NCBI GenBank assembly: GCA_047967505.1
Contig: CM106538.1
DNA length: 64,000 nt
From: Dipteris shenzhenensis
Taxonomy: Eukaryota > Polypodiophyta > Polypodiopsida > Gleicheniales
Strand: one strand, 5' to 3'
The notes under the pieces: model-generated
What the model saw: only the letters and a program-made list of their open reading frames with translations
Told to the model about the DNA's origin: nothing
The model's database searches: none
Position numbers and translations under genes: made by a program
Shown: positions 43,000-54,516 of the stretch, piece by piece
Position numbering within the stretch: the first letter of the stretch is position 1
How the letters are laid out: each line of letters begins with the position of its first letter

Positions 43000-43378
43000 A
43001 TGACAAAGGCTAAGCAAGCCTATAGAAATAGACACCCAACATCTAAGGAGATTGCACTTATGCCAATGGGGCTAGTGCAGCCAATGCAGCTCAGCCATGC
43101 TACGCGTCTCCCTAGTACGCAGCCAAATCATGCTTCAAAGCCATGGAAGATGCCTCCATATGCAGGACAAAAATCTGGTTGTTCCCAGGTGATTGCTGCT
43201 GCAAATACAGAAGAAGGGTTTTGTGGGGATAGCTGTTCAAAAAAAAAACAACAGCCCACATGATGGAAACAAATATGGACAGCAACAAAAAGAAGGCCGT
43301 AATATCAGTTTGCAGAAGCAATACATTGCTCCAGATGATGCCCTGAAAGTTCAGCCTACTAATGGAAGAGATGCCTAT

Positions 43379-44167
43379 ATGTTATGTGATGGAACAAGCC
43401 TACATAACTGTGACAATGAAACAGGCCTAATGGATGAAAAGATAGATGATGAGCTAATATATGATAGATATCAAGATGGAGATGTTGGCCAGCAAGGTAA
43501 GAACTTGGACACGCTTACACTTGATACTTTTAGGCATGCAAACTTTGAGGGGACAGTTTTCGAGGTGGAGGTCTCTGTAAAGGAAGAAAACATCGAAGAC
43601 CACACAGATGGATGTCAAACTAAACTCACACAGAGCATCACAGTGGAGAGCAGAAGGAAGATGGCTGTTATGACTGTTTTGAAAATGGGCATAATAATAT
43701 TGATGGCAACTAAGCAGCCCTTGCACAACCACATTGCTTACTGTCCCCAGCAGCACATTAGTGCAAGGCAGCAAGGTAATGCAGATATGCAACCTGATGG
43801 AAGAGATGCACATGGAAGTGCTATTGCAGGAGACCAACGTAAGCCTATAGTTGGGGATGAGGCAAACTTGCCAAAACAAAAGTTGAGGATCATGAAGAAC
43901 AAAGGCAACCAACATCTTTCCAAGGGTGAGGATGGGGATCTCATAGGGCATGATAATGCTATATCCATGTCAATAGAGCACCAAGGTACACTAATGCATG
44001 GGGATTTTACTGGAACCCCACACAAGGTGCATAAGCTACCATGTGGGATATATGGCAAAGCAATCAATGCTTCCCATGTGGAAAGAAGTGGACAGCAAAG
44101 CACAATGGGGTGTGCAGAACAGAACCATGAGAACATGCAGAACTTGTGTTATTATGGAGCTTTGTGA
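43379..44167 (+). CDS. Unrecognised 262-codon ORF in retroelement body
   Basis: ATG 43379 to TGA 44165-44167; the frame is open from 43193. It is polar, glutamine/aspartate rich, with repeated NGRDAY/DGRDAHG-like motifs and HN/QQ stretches. I recognise no domain. It follows the PTB-like segment in another frame, with a short overlap of open frames near 43193-43263. It may be a gag-like or captured ORF. Confidence 0.35.
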   Translation: MLCDGTSLHNCDNETGLMDEKIDDELIYDRYQDGDVGQQGKNLDTLTLDTFRHANFEGTVFEVEVSVKEENIEDHTDGCQTKLTQSITVESRRKMAVMTVLKMGIIILMATKQPLHNHIAYCPQQHISARQQGNADMQPDGRDAHGSAIAGDQRKPIVGDEANLPKQKLRIMKNKGNQHLSKGEDGDLIGHDNAISMSIEHQGTLMHGDFTGTPHKVHKLPCGIYGKAINASHVERSGQQSTMGCAEQNHENMQNLCYYGAL

Positions 44168-44363
44168 TCATGAGTATGCAAGAATGGATTGCCACCCACG
44201 TGACCCCGGAGATGCTACAACATCCAAGGCAAAGGAGTATATTGCATTTCCTTTTGACCCTGGTGGCATGCATGATAAAGTATATCCTTTTTATAAAAGG
44301 GGGCCTTGGTTCTAACCATCACCTGCAAATTTGAGGACAATTTTATTTTTGAGGAGGGATGGC

Positions 44364-44551
44364 TGTAATGAAGGGGAAAAGGGGGTTAACTTAGGGGTGC
44401 TTTAGTGAGGGTTAGAGGGGGGACTATATAAGTCCAAGCCCTCCACTCTGTAACACTTTTGATGTGACATCTAAACCTATCTACTCTCCCTCCTTCCTCC
44501 TCCTTGCAGCCTACACTCTCTCTCCCCCAATCTCTCTCTCTCTTTTTCCTA

Positions 44552-44597
<46 letters not shown>

Positions 44598-44600
44598 CAG
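44364..44600 (+). repeat. Polypurine tract and LTR start, ending in (CT)n
   Basis: GAGGAGGGATGG precedes TGTAATGAAGGGG at 44364, a typical polypurine tract and LTR start. TATATAA is at 44425-44431. From about 44500 the sequence is CT-rich and 44550-44592 is a pure CT microsatellite. The LTR end is not clear. Confidence 0.55.
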
Positions 44601-44639
44601 AGCTGATAAATACAAGAGGTTTATATGGCTGAAACTTGA

Positions 44640-45173
44640 ATTTGGTGACTGCCTCTATATACCTCACCATGAATCCCCTTTCTATGCCCGGATCCTTCTG
44701 CACCTATCAACACCAAGCAAACTGAAAGATGGATCCCCAAGGTCCCAGCTACTCCTGAAAAAATCCTTCTCCAGAAGGAAGATCCTGCCAAACCCTTACT
44801 CTCTCTTGACAAAGGCAAAGGGAAGCTAGATGACTCTCTAGCACTTAACAATGCATTTGATTCCCTGGCAGAGAGTGAAACTGAAGAGTGGATAAAGAAA
44901 AATCAGAATATGGATCTGGATTCTCATATAGAGTCAGGCTGTTCAAAGGATTTTGAAGAGGACTTCAATAGAGAGGATGAGATGACCAGTGAGGAAGACC
45001 TAGAAGTTGATCAAGACATGGTCACAGCTATGGAAAAGGATATTGTGGATCAAGGCAAGATTTTTACTCAGGTGCAAAGCAAGAGAAAGCTCTCTCAAGA
45101 AAAAAGTGCTTCCCCCCAAATCAACAGTCCCAATCCCAGGGCCAGAAAGGGAACCAAAAAGAATGTCAAGTAA
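44640..45173 (+). pseudogene. LINE C ORF1, C-terminal part
   Basis: Begins in a stretch reading YKRFIWLKLEFGDCLYIP (44590-44660), changes frame near 44.83 kb, and ends in an acidic region and basic tail (ESETEEWIKKNQN, ARKGTKKNVK) with TAA at 45171-45173. The ORF2 ATG (45163) lies inside its end, an 11-nt overlap. Confidence 0.5.
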
Positions 45174-46909
45174 ACCAATAGCCATCCTCTCCCTCAATGT
45201 CAGAGGACTCACTGACCCTGGCAGAGGAGAAGAGTTAGCTTATTGGCTGAGAACCAACAATCTTTCCCCTACTTTCCTTACTTTACAAGAAGTTAAAATC
45301 TCTGGACCCTCTCTTGAGAAGAGACTTATAGCTATTGACAAGAGAAGGAAATGGTTCTTCACTCAGTATGAGGAGGGAAAGGGTGGAATAGCAATTGGGA
45401 TACTCTCTAGCTATTCTCATGGAATACTAGGTGTTGAACTGGATACATAGAACAGATGGATTATGCTCAAATGCACTCTACAGGGTCAGTCTTTCACTGT
45501 GGTTTCTTTATATGCCCCTAACAGTACACAGGAAAGAATGGTGAGTTAGGAATCACTACTGCTTGCGGAAATAAATGTTTTGTGGTGGGAGATTTTAACA
45601 TGGTGGAAAGCTCCAATGATAGATGGATGGGTAAAGGAACAGTAATCAGAGGCAGGGAACTGACGCTTTGGGAGGATCTAAAAGAAGACCTAAGTCTGGT
45701 GGACATGGGGATGAGAGGTACTTTCACTTGGTCCAATAGCCAAGTTGGAGCCAACAGTAGAGAGGCTAGATTGGATAGGATCTATGCTTCTCAAGAACTA
45801 GTAAGGCAGACTAGCTCTCTTCAGACTCAGGTCTTCTCCTCTCTTTTTCTTTCTGATCACAAGCCAATCCTTCTCAAATGCGACTTTGGCCCAGGTCAAA
45901 AAACCACATCATGGTTTAAGGCTGATCCTACATTCTTTGATCTTAGTAGTGTCCAAGAAGGTGTTAAAGCAATTTGGCTGATGGCCTTCACTGATTCTAT
46001 CTGTGACTCCTGGTGAACAGCAGTTGAACAGATTCAAAGATGGCTCAGAAAAGCTAGAAGGGACAAATCCAAAATAAGGGCTAAGAGAATGGACAGCATT
46101 CAGGACATGATTGTTTCCTTAAAGACCTTAGCCAGACAGAGGGATCCACAGGCCCAGGCTGACTTGGTTTTCAAAGAAATGAATTTAGAATTCAAGACAG
46201 ATTCTTCTGAATGATTCCAAAATATACTTCACGGATTGGTGGGCTGGTAAAACTGAGAGACCTACCAAAGAGTACTTCAAGGAAAAGGTCTAATGAAGAG
46301 ATTCCCCTTCTTAGAAAAGCTGACAACTCTTTTGCTCTATCTACTGAGGAGAATATTGATCTCATTCATCTCCACTTTCAGAATCTACTTTCTTCCACTA
46401 TACGAGTAGACACTGAAGTGATCAAGGCCAGGGAACTATGCAAGGATGCTAGAAAGAACATTGTACTCAACTTTGATAACAAGTACCTGGAAAAACCTCT
46501 GTCTATTGATGAACTCTTTGAGGATGTCAAGGTGATGGCAGATGGCAAAACACCAGGAGAGGATGGACTGCCAATTGAATTCTACAAAAAATTATGGCCC
46601 ATTGTTGGTCCCTATCTCCTACTGTTATGGCAAGAGAGTGTCAATAATGGGAATCGGCCTACTCATATTAATGGGGGTGTTATTAAACTTATTCCTAAGG
46701 AAGGGGATAAGGATGAGCTAAGAAACTGGAGGCCTCTCACTATGCTTAACTGCAGCTATAAAATTTTTGCTAAAGCACTGGCTCTGAGAGTTAAGAATAG
46801 AATGGCCAAGTGGATACTTCTAGAACAGAAAGGCTTCATAAAGGGCAGACATCTTCTTGAAGCCATCATCAATAATCATATAATAGACTTGAATGGGACT
46901 TCATCATAA
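45163..46909 (+). pseudogene. LINE C ORF2: endonuclease and partial RT
   Basis: Starts MSSKPIAILSLNVRGLTD (endonuclease N-terminus), with TLQEVKI. It is stopped at 45448-45450. Another frame continues with VGDFNMVESSNDRW and SDHKPILL (45582-46016), and a third (46211-46909) holds the RT start: GKTPGEDGLPIEFYK, VIKLIPKEGDKDELRNWRPL and QKGFIKGRH. YxDD is not reached. At least two frame changes; dead. Confidence 0.8.
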
Positions 46910-46959
46910 CAAATATAATACAAACATTGATCCTTTAAAGGAAAATGCCCACTGACCGT

Positions 46960-49090
46960 TCCGAGGTCATGTGGGTGTAGCTCCGAGGAGTCCAGCTCAG
47001 AAAGTGAGGTGGAAGGAGTGGCCTTTGGTCTTTGTCTTGGTAACACCCGCTCACTACACGAGGCTGCCCTTCACGCTTTCCCTCACACCACCCGCTCCAC
47101 CCGCCCACCACCCCTTGGGACCGTACCCTATAATAGCTAGAACGATGATGAGAGTAAGGCTTTACGCCGTCAGCTCAAATTCGAAACCAAAAACAGTCTT
47201 CTGAGCGAACCAGAGACGCTACGCAAGTATCGTCAACTAGTACGTAAAAAGAAAATGTAAAAAGAAACTAGATTTTGTTCGCTAGATCGAGGAGGAACTA
47301 CTGAACATTTTGTTTAGTAACAACTCTAAGGACTTTTGGTGGAGATTTCTAGAGGGACGGTCCCCTTCACCACTCATTGACACTCAGGTCTGGTATAATT
47401 ATGCACGCACACTTTATGACATCCCAAATCAGCCAGTCCCTAACCTCTCATATATGCCACGTCCCACATCCTGCACCCTCTTCACTAAGGGGGGGGTAAA
47501 GGATGTCGCAATGAAACTTCATAGTGGCCGAGCGAAGGATCATGAGGGACTATGCACAAAGTTCATTGCATATGGGAAAAAGCTCCTAGCCCCAATCTTA
47601 GCAAAGCTCTTTAATGAAGCTCTTTGTTTGGGGTTTCCACGCACCTGGACCATTAACACTATTTCACCCATCCACAAGGCTAGGGATCCCATGAGCCCGG
47701 AGAATTACAGGACCATACTGATTGGACATGTCATATCCAAGATTTATGCATCAGTGCTTGATTCCGAGGTCAGCAGAGTTGCGGAGTGTAGAGAACTTCG
47801 AGCAACAGGACAGGTTGGATTCCGACGTGATCATGGAACTATGGACCACATTCTCACGCTCAGGTGCATCATCGAGGAGGCGAGGGCACGGAAGCAAAGG
47901 GTTTATTGTTGCTTTGTGGATTTCCGCAAGGCATTTGACATAGTTCCGAGAGCCCGCCTCATATGGCGTTGGACCACATTCTCACGCTCAGGTGCATCAT
48001 CGAGGAGGCGAGGGCACAGAAGCAGAGGGTTTACTGTTGCTTTGTGGATTTCCGCAAGGCATTTGACACAGTTCCGAGAGCCCACCTCATACGGCGCCTA
48101 CAGAATTTGGGTTATGAACAAGAGATCATCTTGGCTGTGATGGCACTTTACGAGAGAGCTTCAGGCAGAGTCTAGGCAAGATTTGGGTGGACATATGAGA
48201 TCATGAGCACTATTGGGGTTAAACAAGGGTGTCCATTATCACCTACCCTCTTTGGCCTCTACATTGATGAGCCTGAGACAGTGATGCAGACACAGCGGGA
48301 GTTGGCTACTCTCTTGCGGACATGCTGATCCGGATATTGCTTTATGCAGATGACGTGGCTCTTTTCTCTGCCTTAGCAAAGGGGCTCCAGAGACACCTTG
48401 ACGCACTACAATCCTTTTGTGAGTCTCATGATTTGAAGGTCAACCTGGGTAAAACCAAGGTTATGATCTTCAATACATCTCGAGCCGTCATGCGCCAGGA
48501 GCAGCTCGCATTTGATGGGTCACCTGTTGAGATAGTTTCATCATACACGTATCTTGGGGTTGTCTTCTCCAAACCCATCTTCACTATGAGACCCGCGATG
48601 CAGGCACACTTAGGCAGAGGATATGCTTCATTGGCCAGACTAGAGAGGCTGTTCGCTCGCACTTTCAAGATCCACGGACCAACGGACTGCTTTTTGACTC
48701 CTTGGTCTGCCTAGCGGGGACGTATGGCAGCCCCTATTGGGGGCCAGACTTGTCGAATACAGAGTGGGCTTGTGTGGAGCGGCTACAGGTTCTCATGTTA
48801 TCACGGATGATTTGCGGTAAGCCATCCCTTCCTCACCAGATCATTCACGCTGAGTTTGGGTCATCCCCATTACAGCTAGATGCTGCATTTCAGTTCACCA
48901 TGTATCTGTACCGAGTCAGGGAGTATGGGGATTACACTTCTGGGAGGAGCAGTCTAGCATTGTCCTCTTCTATGGCAATTTCAGCAGGAGGGGACCAGAG
49001 ATGTTGGTATGCACGCACAAAGAGATGGTTCGAGCAACTAAGGCTTCACATGGATAGATTCCCTCCCTTCCAGTACAAGCACTCCATATA
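46960..49090 (+). pseudogene. LINE B ORF2, RT to C-terminus
   Basis: About 47200-47310 is the linker (EPETLRKYRQLVRKKK). 47310-48140 is RT (ENYRTILIGHVISKIYAS, VGFRRDHGTMDHI, VYCCFVDFRKAFD). A 128-bp tandem duplication (47842-47969, 47970-48097) repeats the FVDFRKAFD block and shifts the frame. 48322-48714 has the catalytic YADD (48343-48354) and VNLGKTKVMIF. 48702-49091 is the C-terminal part (LSRMICGKPSLPHQIIHAEF, MDRFPPFQY). It ends before the LINE B 3' UTR. Confidence 0.82.
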
Positions 49091-49145
49091 AGTTCAAGGC
49101 GCTCCATCAATCTGTCTTGAAACTTGAGAGGTGCTGCTAACAGTG

Positions 49146-50090
49146 ACCTCCTCAATCACACATGCTTGTCAGGTCTCCAATATTACATATACTGGTCATA
49201 TCTCCACCATCCCCTCATAATCAGAGTGTGAGGAGATTGGCAAACCATTCTCAAGAGGCTGGAAACTCACAATCAGAGTGTGAGGAGGTTGACAACACCT
49301 ACAGGACGAATGAGAATGGAGGAGGGGCGAGATTCCACCAATGCTGGTCAAAAGAAAAATGGTTGGCATTCCCACTTGCAAACAACCTCAATGTAGTAGC
49401 AAAGCCCTGATAAGAATCAAGCAACCCATCAAGGGTTCTAGAAACAAGCTGAGAATCATGCATAATCTCAAAAATATTGGCCAATCGCTCTTTCAAATCC
49501 TTCACATTAGTAAGGTAGGCATCCATGTTACCACCCTCTTCAAGCTTCAAGTCCTTCAACTACTTGCGAAGATAGGCAACCCTCGCCTCATTCCGCACCT
49601 GATATAAGGATGCAAGCTGATCCCATGCTTGCTTAGCTGTCTTGCAAGACCGGATATGAGGGATAATGACCCTATTCACTGAAAGAGCAATCAAGGCATG
49701 TGCTTTGGCATCACGACCATCTCATTGAATCTGCTCCTATGTAGAAGGCAGAGTAGATAAGTCAGAGGTCACTAGTGGCCAGTGGATGCGACCAGTTAGG
49801 ATAAAAGTGAAGGTGGAGGTAGACTCTGATTGTGAAGGGATGGTGGAGATACGACCAGTTTATGTAACATTGGAGACCTGACAAGCATGTGTGATTGAGG
49901 AGGTTGGCAAACCATTCTCGGGAGGTAGGCAAGTCACAATCAAAGTGTGAGGAGGTTGGCAACAGCTACACAGCCAATGAGAATGGAGGAGGGATGAGAT
50001 TCCACCAATGGGAGAAGTCACACGTCACTAGTGGCCAGTGGATGCGACCAGCTAGGATAAAAGCGAAGGTGGAGGTAGACGTGGAGTTAG
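49146..50090. repeat. Compound direct and inverted repeats around gag relic
   Basis: 49146-49229 is inverted relative to 49816-49899 (about 84 bp each). 49230-49345 is repeated directly at about 49897-50010. 49768-49822 is repeated directly at about 50024-50082. Rearranged LTR-type sequence with more than one duplication. Confidence 0.6.
49299..49750 (-). pseudogene. Copia-type gag fragment
   Basis: Minus-strand frame 49559-49299 reads LKLEEGGNMDAYLTNVKDLK and SRTLDGLLDSYQGFATTLRL, a Copia gag (UBN2) signature. Upstream, 49750-49560 continues the same protein (WDQLASLYQVRNEARVAYLR), with a stop between the two. Both ends are cut by repeats. Confidence 0.7.
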
Positions 50091-50311
50091 AGGGGACTAT
50101 CATTGTCCTGCAAAGGCATTCAATGCCTATTGCATGATGCTTGTTTGCATCACAAAGTTCGAGAGTGTGGTGTTAACATGGGCAACTATCAGAGAGGCCA
50201 GCTATAGACCCAAAGAACGTTGAGTCAGCCCCGAGTTGAAGGTTTATAATTCCCTCCAAGCTAGATGCATCCAACAAGAAGCCATGTGACATGACCCCGC
50301 AGGATCTGACC

Positions 50312-51068
50312 CCCGAGGTCAAAGAAGAAAACCCAGTAGGTAGCATCCCTAACAACTCTTGAATCCTGACTATCCATGACCTCGGGCTAAAAGAGTGAGA
50401 ATCAGAATGACCCCGCCTTTGGACATGATTCAAAGAAGGTATCCAACAAGACGCATCTTGGTCTAATCAATAAGAACCTTCATATGTCCAAACGGTAACT
50501 CGTCACAATCACATCAAGATCAAAACTTCAAATAGAAACCAAACAGGAATCTACGCACCAAGATTCGAGAAAGGGAAATCCAATTGTCTTAGTTAAGTCC
50601 AGTTTAGGATGTAACAAAATCTCAAGCATCCGGAATGTACCATATACCTTTAAAAAAAACTTCAAGATATATGGAACAAAAGTATATGTTATATAATTTG
50701 AAAAAAAACCCATCAAATTATAGATGCCACAAGTTACAAATCATAACCAAATTAACCAAAACCTGGTCAATTTAATAACAAGACAGGTTATAATTCATAC
50801 GATTTTCGGGAACATCTTGAACCAAACGTGGTTCAAAAGATCCAGTCGAGCCAAAAATAATTGGGTGTCGGTCAAACTGAGGATTTCAACCTCTTCATCG
50901 CTTCTCAATAACTTGGAAGCGGTACAAAGACTCTAAAACAAGCTGTCTACATTTAGAACAGCATGAGCCTTCTTCAATATATTTCTGGTACTGAGGGCTT
51001 TTATAGTAGTGAAGAGCTGCCCAGAGTTCATCCATCAAGGAATCCATCTCTTGTAGCAGGTCATGAGG
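50312..51068 (-). repeat. Inverted-repeat arm 1
   Basis: Reverse-complement copy of about 53050-53810, with scattered differences. Read on the minus strand it contains the last ~58 codons of the small ORF (stop at ~50931) and the same downstream region. It ends with GGTCAGATCCTGCGGGG/TCATGTCA near 50289-50312, the same terminus seen at 51955-51978. Confidence 0.8.
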
Positions 51069-51073
51069 TCTAT

Positions 51074-51978
51074 GAGGGGTTCAATTGATAGGGTTGTTCG
51101 AACAATGATTCCTCGATCTCAACCTAAGATTTTGAGTTCAAGGATACTCAATAGATAAGGTTGATAGAATCATTTACCTTCAGGTACACATTTTACTATG
51201 CTTGTGTACGGATATGTCAACGGAAATAACTCTGTGGATTCATGCGTTACTTGATTTCTTCAGGAGACTACTAGACGATATGTAACCTTGTTTACATTGA
51301 GAGATTTACTTTCCTTGGGTTGGTTATCAAAGATTGTGGCTTTGGCCTTAGATTTTTTTTGAATCTCATGGAAAGTATAGCACACTCAAACTGATAGTCA
51401 GAGTATAGTTATTCGCATGGACTCATCTTCACAGAGAGTTTTCGGGCTTTCGGGTGAACTCAGGAGTGAGTTCTTAGAGGAAGGGGAGTATGTCATGTGC
51501 ATGGTGTACCTAGGGTTGGATAGCATGTTAACGTGGGTTACGGGATAGCATAGGGCTGGATGGCTATTTTTAGCCGAGATTGCTATATATAGAGATTGAT
51601 TCATATATAGTGCTCGCTTTATATGGAGGGAGCTATTCATAGCATTGTGCTATCTATAGCGGGTTTCCTTCTATATAGAGGGAGGGCCAGTGCTATTGTG
51701 TAGATCAGTTGAGCGCTCCTCAACTGATGGATGGGGCTTGGACCCAGGCCGGGACTCTGGCCATCTACATGGCAGATCATAGGTGGAGTATCAAAGGTCC
51801 TCTGGACGGACTCAGGTGGTATGGGACGCCTGGGTTCGATACAGGCCTATGGATGAGTCGAGCTATAGCCCACGTGCTCGGGGGTGGTCGGGAGAATCGA
51901 GGCACCTGCGCTATGATTCTGGTTGGATTGAGGACGAGATTCTAGGTTAGTGATAGGGTCAGATCCTGTGGGGTCATG
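51074..51978 (+). repeat. LTR-like unit followed by iMet-like PBS
   Basis: 51074-51610 recurs directly at 63187-63730. It ends GGGTCATGTCA (51978), then TT and TGGTATCTGAGCC (51981-51993), 12 of 13 bases of the initiator-Met primer-binding site. So this unit is probably an LTR of an otherwise lost element. The left boundary is not clear. 51690-51780 and 51863-51930 match, in inverted order, the end of the window. Confidence 0.55.
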
Positions 51979-52680
51979 TCATTTGGTATCTGAGCCGTCC
52001 TATCACGATTGAATTCAATGCGAGGTATGCAGAAAAGATGTCTTCCAGGTACGCTTTTTGAGATTGCTCTTGCAAAACTGAATTTCCACTCATGTATGGG
52101 CTGAATCGTTGGCTGATGATGTGTGCTCATGATTGGGAGATTTGTAGAAGAAATAGAAGTCCATAGGCTGTGTGCTCTCTTGGTTGCTACGTGTTTGGAA
52201 ATCGTGATTCCCTGAGAAGGGTAGGCGATGAGAAGACTTGATGCTTTCAGCAAGAGATATGAGGATGGATCGTTTCTGACCTACCCACGCTTGGGTTGTT
52301 GATGTGATTGGCTGTGTGCGGACACGTGAGAGTGGGCTGGTTAGCGAATGAATTCGCTCTAGGTTCTCAAGGATGAGATTCCTACCCTAGAGACCTAGAT
52401 TTGCTGCAGTTGAGAAGTAGGAGGAAAGAGAGGGCGTTCATAAGCCAGAGAACGGCTTGTGTAGGAGATTCGGGCATCAAAGACAGGGGCGATATGATTG
52501 GGGCAGGCGCTTGGTTTTGGGAAGGAGCGTATGGCCTGATTTTAGCGCGTTTTGGTTATTTTTGGCTGGCTGGAGAAAAGCGGAACCAGATCTATTAAAA
52601 GCGAGACTGTTTTTGGTTTTTAAAAAAAGCAGGTTGCTTTTTTGTTTTTCTCTAGCAAGGAAAGCACTTGCTCTAAATCA
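51979..52680. other. No recognised gene; possible element interior
   Basis: Follows the primer-site-like motif. Short open frames only (e.g. 52401-52598), with no domain. The stretch around 52580-52690 has AAAAAGCA/TGCTTTTT runs like those near 39.25-39.35 kb. Confidence 0.35.
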
Positions 52681-52723
52681 AGCACCCACCCAAAATACAC
52701 CTAGCTTTTGATGGCCCTTCCTA

Positions 52724-52732
52724 TCTATTTAT
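52724..52732 (+). promoter_or_regulatory. Candidate TATA box
   Basis: TATTTATATAC lies in a CTATCTATTTATATACTC context, about 30 bp before a CT-rich initiator-like tract and ~240 bp before the ATG at 52968. Spacing fits a normal plant RNA polymerase II promoter. Confidence 0.5.
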
Positions 52733-52967
52733 ATACTCAGAATTTCCCTCTCTCTCTCTCGCTTCAGCAGTTCAGCGCATGAAGGCGAATTTCCCACCCT
52801 CTTTCTGTCTGAGATCAGCCTATCAGATTCCGCCATCTTTCTTGCTGTCCTCTACCCGTCTTCTTCCTCGATTCCACGCAGCACCAGATTCTCTCTTCAG
52901 AAGAGCACGTGTTTGGACGCAGCTGCTTTTCTTCTAGTGCCTCTCCCGTGTGAGATATTTTCCAGCC

Positions 52968-53234
52968 ATGGAAGGACATCAAAGTAATGAGACACCTACG
53001 TTGGATTACTCTTTTATTGAGATGGAGGACAAGGCTACATCGGAGGTTATTCCTCGTAGACCTCATGACCTGCTACGAGAGATGGATTCCTTGATGGATG
53101 AACTCTGGGCAGCTCTTCACTACTATAAAACCCCTCAGTACCAGAAATATATTGAAGAAGGCTCATGCTGTTCTAAATGTAGACAGCTTGTTTTAGAATC
53201 TTTATACCGCTTCCGTGCTATTGAGAAGCGATGA
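52968..53234 (+). CDS. Small 88-aa ORF with CCxxC motif, unknown
   Basis: ATG 52968 has a strong context (GCCATGG). Acidic N-terminus, then a helical C-terminal half with MDSLMDELWAALHYYK and a cluster GSCCSKCRQ. I recognise no family. The inverted copy at 51068-50931 keeps the last ~58 codons open, with seven codon differences, of which five change the residue (Arg/His, Arg/Gln, Thr/Ser, Arg/Gln, Ala/Val). It probably belongs to the element whose arms form the inverted repeat. Confidence 0.5.
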   Translation: MEGHQSNETPTLDYSFIEMEDKATSEVIPRRPHDLLREMDSLMDELWAALHYYKTPQYQKYIEEGSCCSKCRQLVLESLYRFRAIEKR

Positions 53235-53810
53235 AGAGGTTGAAATTCTCAGTTTTGACCGACACCCAATTATTTTTTGGCTCAACTGGATCTTTTGAAC
53301 CACGTTGGTTCAAGAAGCTCCCCAATTTTGCATGAACTATAAACTGTCTTGTTATTAAATTGACCAGGTTTTGGTTAACTTGGGTTTGATTTGTAACTAG
53401 TGGCATCTATAATTTGATGATTTTTTTCAAATTATACTTTTCTTGCATTTATCTTGAAGTTTTTTAGATATATGGTACATTGATGGTGCCCGAGTATTTG
53501 TTACATATTAGACCGGATTTAACAAAGGCAATTGGATTTCCCTTTCTCGAATCTTGGTGCGTAGATTCCTATTTGGTTTCTATTTGAAGTTTTGATCTTG
53601 ATGTGATTGTGAGTTGACGTTTCTTCGAGTTACTGTTTGGACGTATGAAGGTTCTTATTAATTAGACCAGGATGAGTCTTGTTGGATACCTTCTTTGAAT
53701 CATGTCCAAAGGCGGGGTCATTTTGATTCTCACTCTTTTGGCCCGAGGTCATGGATAGTCAAGATTCAAGAGTTGTTAGGGATGCTACCTACTGGTTTTT
53801 TTCTTTGACC
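53050..53810 (+). repeat. Inverted-repeat arm 2
   Basis: Matches the reverse complement of 50312-51068 for about 760 bp: the end of the small ORF and its downstream region. The arms are separated by ~2 kb. They diverge after TTCTTTGACCT. Confidence 0.8.
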
Positions 53811-54503
53811 TATGTTGGGGTATTGTAACACAAGGGGGTGATGAAATCACATTAAGAAAAGGATTGAGAACGGATTTGCCACCCTGATTCAATCTGAGAT
53901 CATCTGAGTTGAAGAGGGATTGGCTACCTGATTCACTCATATTGTCCACCGAGTTTTTTATTTGGAGTATACTTTGGTTGTATGGGACACTAAGGTATGT
54001 TACATTTAAGATTCTCTGATGTGGTGGTATAATCCAGCGTGAAATAATACCCAAGGACCTCTAGGGTGAAGCACAAGCAGGCTGAATTGATTTGGGGGCA
54101 ACCTGATTAGATTTTTTTTTACGAGGGCTGACTAAGATTCTTTACCCTGAGAGAAGCCATGTATTTTTTGGGTTCAACCCTGGAGCTCCATAGTCTAGAC
54201 TCAATCTCAGGGAGGGTTACCGCATATCTTCTGATGATGGTATGTCAGTGCCTTGTTTGGAACTTGATGTTCCTAGATAAAAGATCCTAAGAACTGGATG
54301 ATCCTTTGATCGGAGCGGTTTATTGTGCACAAGTTTATACATGATATTCGGTAGTGGATCTTATTTTAAGAGATTTCGGAATGGATCGTTTCCGTAGTCT
54401 TTGGATCACATAGGATGCTATTCCTATGATGGTTGACTATATACATGTCTAGAACAGTACCATTGACTGGATATTGCCAACTGAATTTTTATTGATTATC
54501 CTC
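53811..54503. other. No gene seen; left flank of truncated LINE A
   Basis: AT-rich sequence without a supported ORF. It should be continuous with 62949 onward before the LINE inserted. Confidence 0.4.
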
Positions 54504-54516
54504 ATGTAGGGGCATT
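54504..54516 (+). repeat. Target-site duplication, left copy (truncated LINE A)
   Basis: ATGTAGGGGCATT is repeated exactly at 62936-62948, directly after the A-tail of the truncated LINE. Confidence 0.92.

Larger units (their letters stand above)
42339..44363 (+). mobile_element. Retroelement body with PTB-like RRM segment
   Basis: Bounded by the cut LTR at 42338 and a polypurine/LTR start at 44364. Glutamine-rich sequence at ~42550-42620 (QQIGQQISQQIGQ), an RRM-like segment at 42751-42975, and an open frame to 44167. The last frame ends FDPGGMHDKVYPFYKRGPWF (stop 44313-44315). GAGGACAATTTT and GAGGAGGGATGG before TGTAATG fit a Ty3/Gypsy 3' end. No RT or integrase is visible, so it is a deleted or non-autonomous copy. 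Confidence 0.45.
44600..46909 (+). mobile_element. L1-type LINE, family C, truncated
   Basis: Part of ORF1 and the endonuclease and first RT part of ORF2. It differs from family A (lower GC, different sequence) and from B. It breaks off within RT near 46909, where LINE B sequence takes over. Confidence 0.75.
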
